A DNA stretch of 64,000 nt. Origin: Rickettsia rickettsii. GTDB lineage: Bacteria > Pseudomonadota > Alphaproteobacteria > Rickettsiales > Rickettsiaceae. Positions 63,614-64,000 of this stretch are shown piece by piece. The notes beneath the pieces are model-generated. The model was not told the origin of the DNA. It ran no database searches and worked only from the letters and a program-made list of their open reading frames with translations. A program made the translations under genes and the position numbers. The number at the start of each line of letters is the position of its first letter. Positions within the stretch are counted from its first letter, which is position 1. The stretch is taken from the NCBI RefSeq assembly GCF_001951015.1, contig NZ_CP018914.1, forward strand, positions 434,001 to 498,000. Reading direction: 5' to 3'.

Positions 63614-64000
63614 AACCTTATTTATATGCAGAAAATATACAGTTCAAAGTTAAAGCAAGAACCGAACCTATAATTGCTGAAACTACTTTAAATATTGCTA
63701 AAGAAGAGTTTGTTGTAATATTGGGTCATAACGGTAGCGGTAAGTCTACTTTAGCTAAAATACTTGCCGGCTATTTAAAACCTACTAGCGGGAAAGTGTG
63801 TCTAGATCAAGTCAGAATCGATAAAATACCTAAACGACAAAAAGCTTCTACATTAGTTACATTAACACAAAAAGCTGAAGAGAGGCTATTTACCGAGCTA
63901 ACCCTTGAAGAAAATATCATTTTGTGGGAAAGTAGATTCTCTAGTAATGAACGGTTAGCAAGTAGCGAGTTGTTAGAGCTTACAGGTGCACCTAAACGCT
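63610..64000 (+). CDS. ABC transporter ATP-binding protein (COG1101 type), partial at window end
   Basis: Starts in an ATGA overlap with the permease (63610). Walker A is VVILGHNGSGKSTLAKILAG (about residues 37-56), followed by a Q-loop region STLVTLTQKAEERLFTELTL. The signature, Walker B and C-terminus lie beyond the window. With the two preceding genes it forms a complete importer of the TrpX/Y/Z-like type. Confidence 0.92.
   Translation, partial: MKPYLYAENIQFKVKARTEPIIAETTLNIAKEEFVVILGHNGSGKSTLAKILAGYLKPTSGKVCLDQVRIDKIPKRQKASTLVTLTQKAEERLFTELTLEENIILWESRFSSNERLASSELLELTGAPKR

Overview
This AT-rich window comes from the chromosome of an obligate intracellular alphaproteobacterium of the genus Rickettsia, most likely a spotted-fever-group species. 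Three things point there: the coding style (low GC, high K/N/I content), the many half-decayed genes, and the Rickettsia palindromic elements (RPEs) and other short palindromic repeats, several of which lie inside reading frames. The gene set also matches my recollection of the R. conorii segment carrying the O-antigen (polysaccharide synthesis) genes and the AmpD-like gene. That match is from memory and was not searched.

Layout. 1-15 kb: hslVU protease, dead comM, dead Rpn-type nuclease, lpxB with in-frame insertions, mltG and cyaY each ending in an RPE, dead DUF2608 and M61 peptidase genes, gltX, topA, dead dprA. 15-20 kb: peroxiredoxin, SPFH protein, phosphoethanolamine transferase, ruvX, broken higA. 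20-31.5 kb: surface polysaccharide cluster (RmlD-like reductase, CapE-type dehydratase, UDP-GlcNAc 2-epimerase, a secreted or anchored GT-like protein, a broken methyltransferase, a double GT2 enzyme, and a GT4 enzyme), interrupted by an RND adaptor, a DUF2608 phosphatase-like gene and an alpha/beta hydrolase. 31.5-46 kb: dead ABC transporter, rpsD, cyoE, decayed radical-SAM gene, DUF4385/TPR remnants, two AsmA-like giants, rimM, xseB, a fused toxin-antitoxin relic, dead DUF4239 gene, mpg, broken yciI, yidD. 46-52 kb: nuoE and nuoDCBA with a GIY-YIG relic between them, an O-antigen-ligase-like gene, a DUF2155 gene. 52-64 kb: prophage terminase relic, tRNA-Cys, xerD, two paralogous Rickettsia-specific proteins, fabI, lnt, broken XRE regulator, AmpD-fold protein, a 163-bp palindrome, and a three-gene ABC uptake operon that runs off the window.

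How it fits together. The 20-23.5 kb trio can make a UDP-L-6-deoxy-HexNAc (L-quinovosamine or L-fucosamine type) for O-antigen. The nearby glycosyltransferases and the ligase-like gene at 50-51 kb would assemble and transfer the polymer. LpxB and the EptA-like enzyme act on lipid A, while MltG and possibly the AmpD-fold protein act on peptidoglycan. The nuo genes and cyoE serve respiration. Accessory functions (DNA uptake, toxin-antitoxin, phage, ABC export) are largely pseudogenes.

The most interesting observations are: an AmpD-fold protein in which all the zinc-ligand and catalytic-Glu positions appear substituted; repeats that have become protein sequence in NuoC, LpxB, the ligase and a DUF2608 protein; a toxin-antitoxin pair fused by an apparent one-base slip; and a pair of Rickettsia-specific paralogues, one ending in an SH3-ligand-like proline motif.
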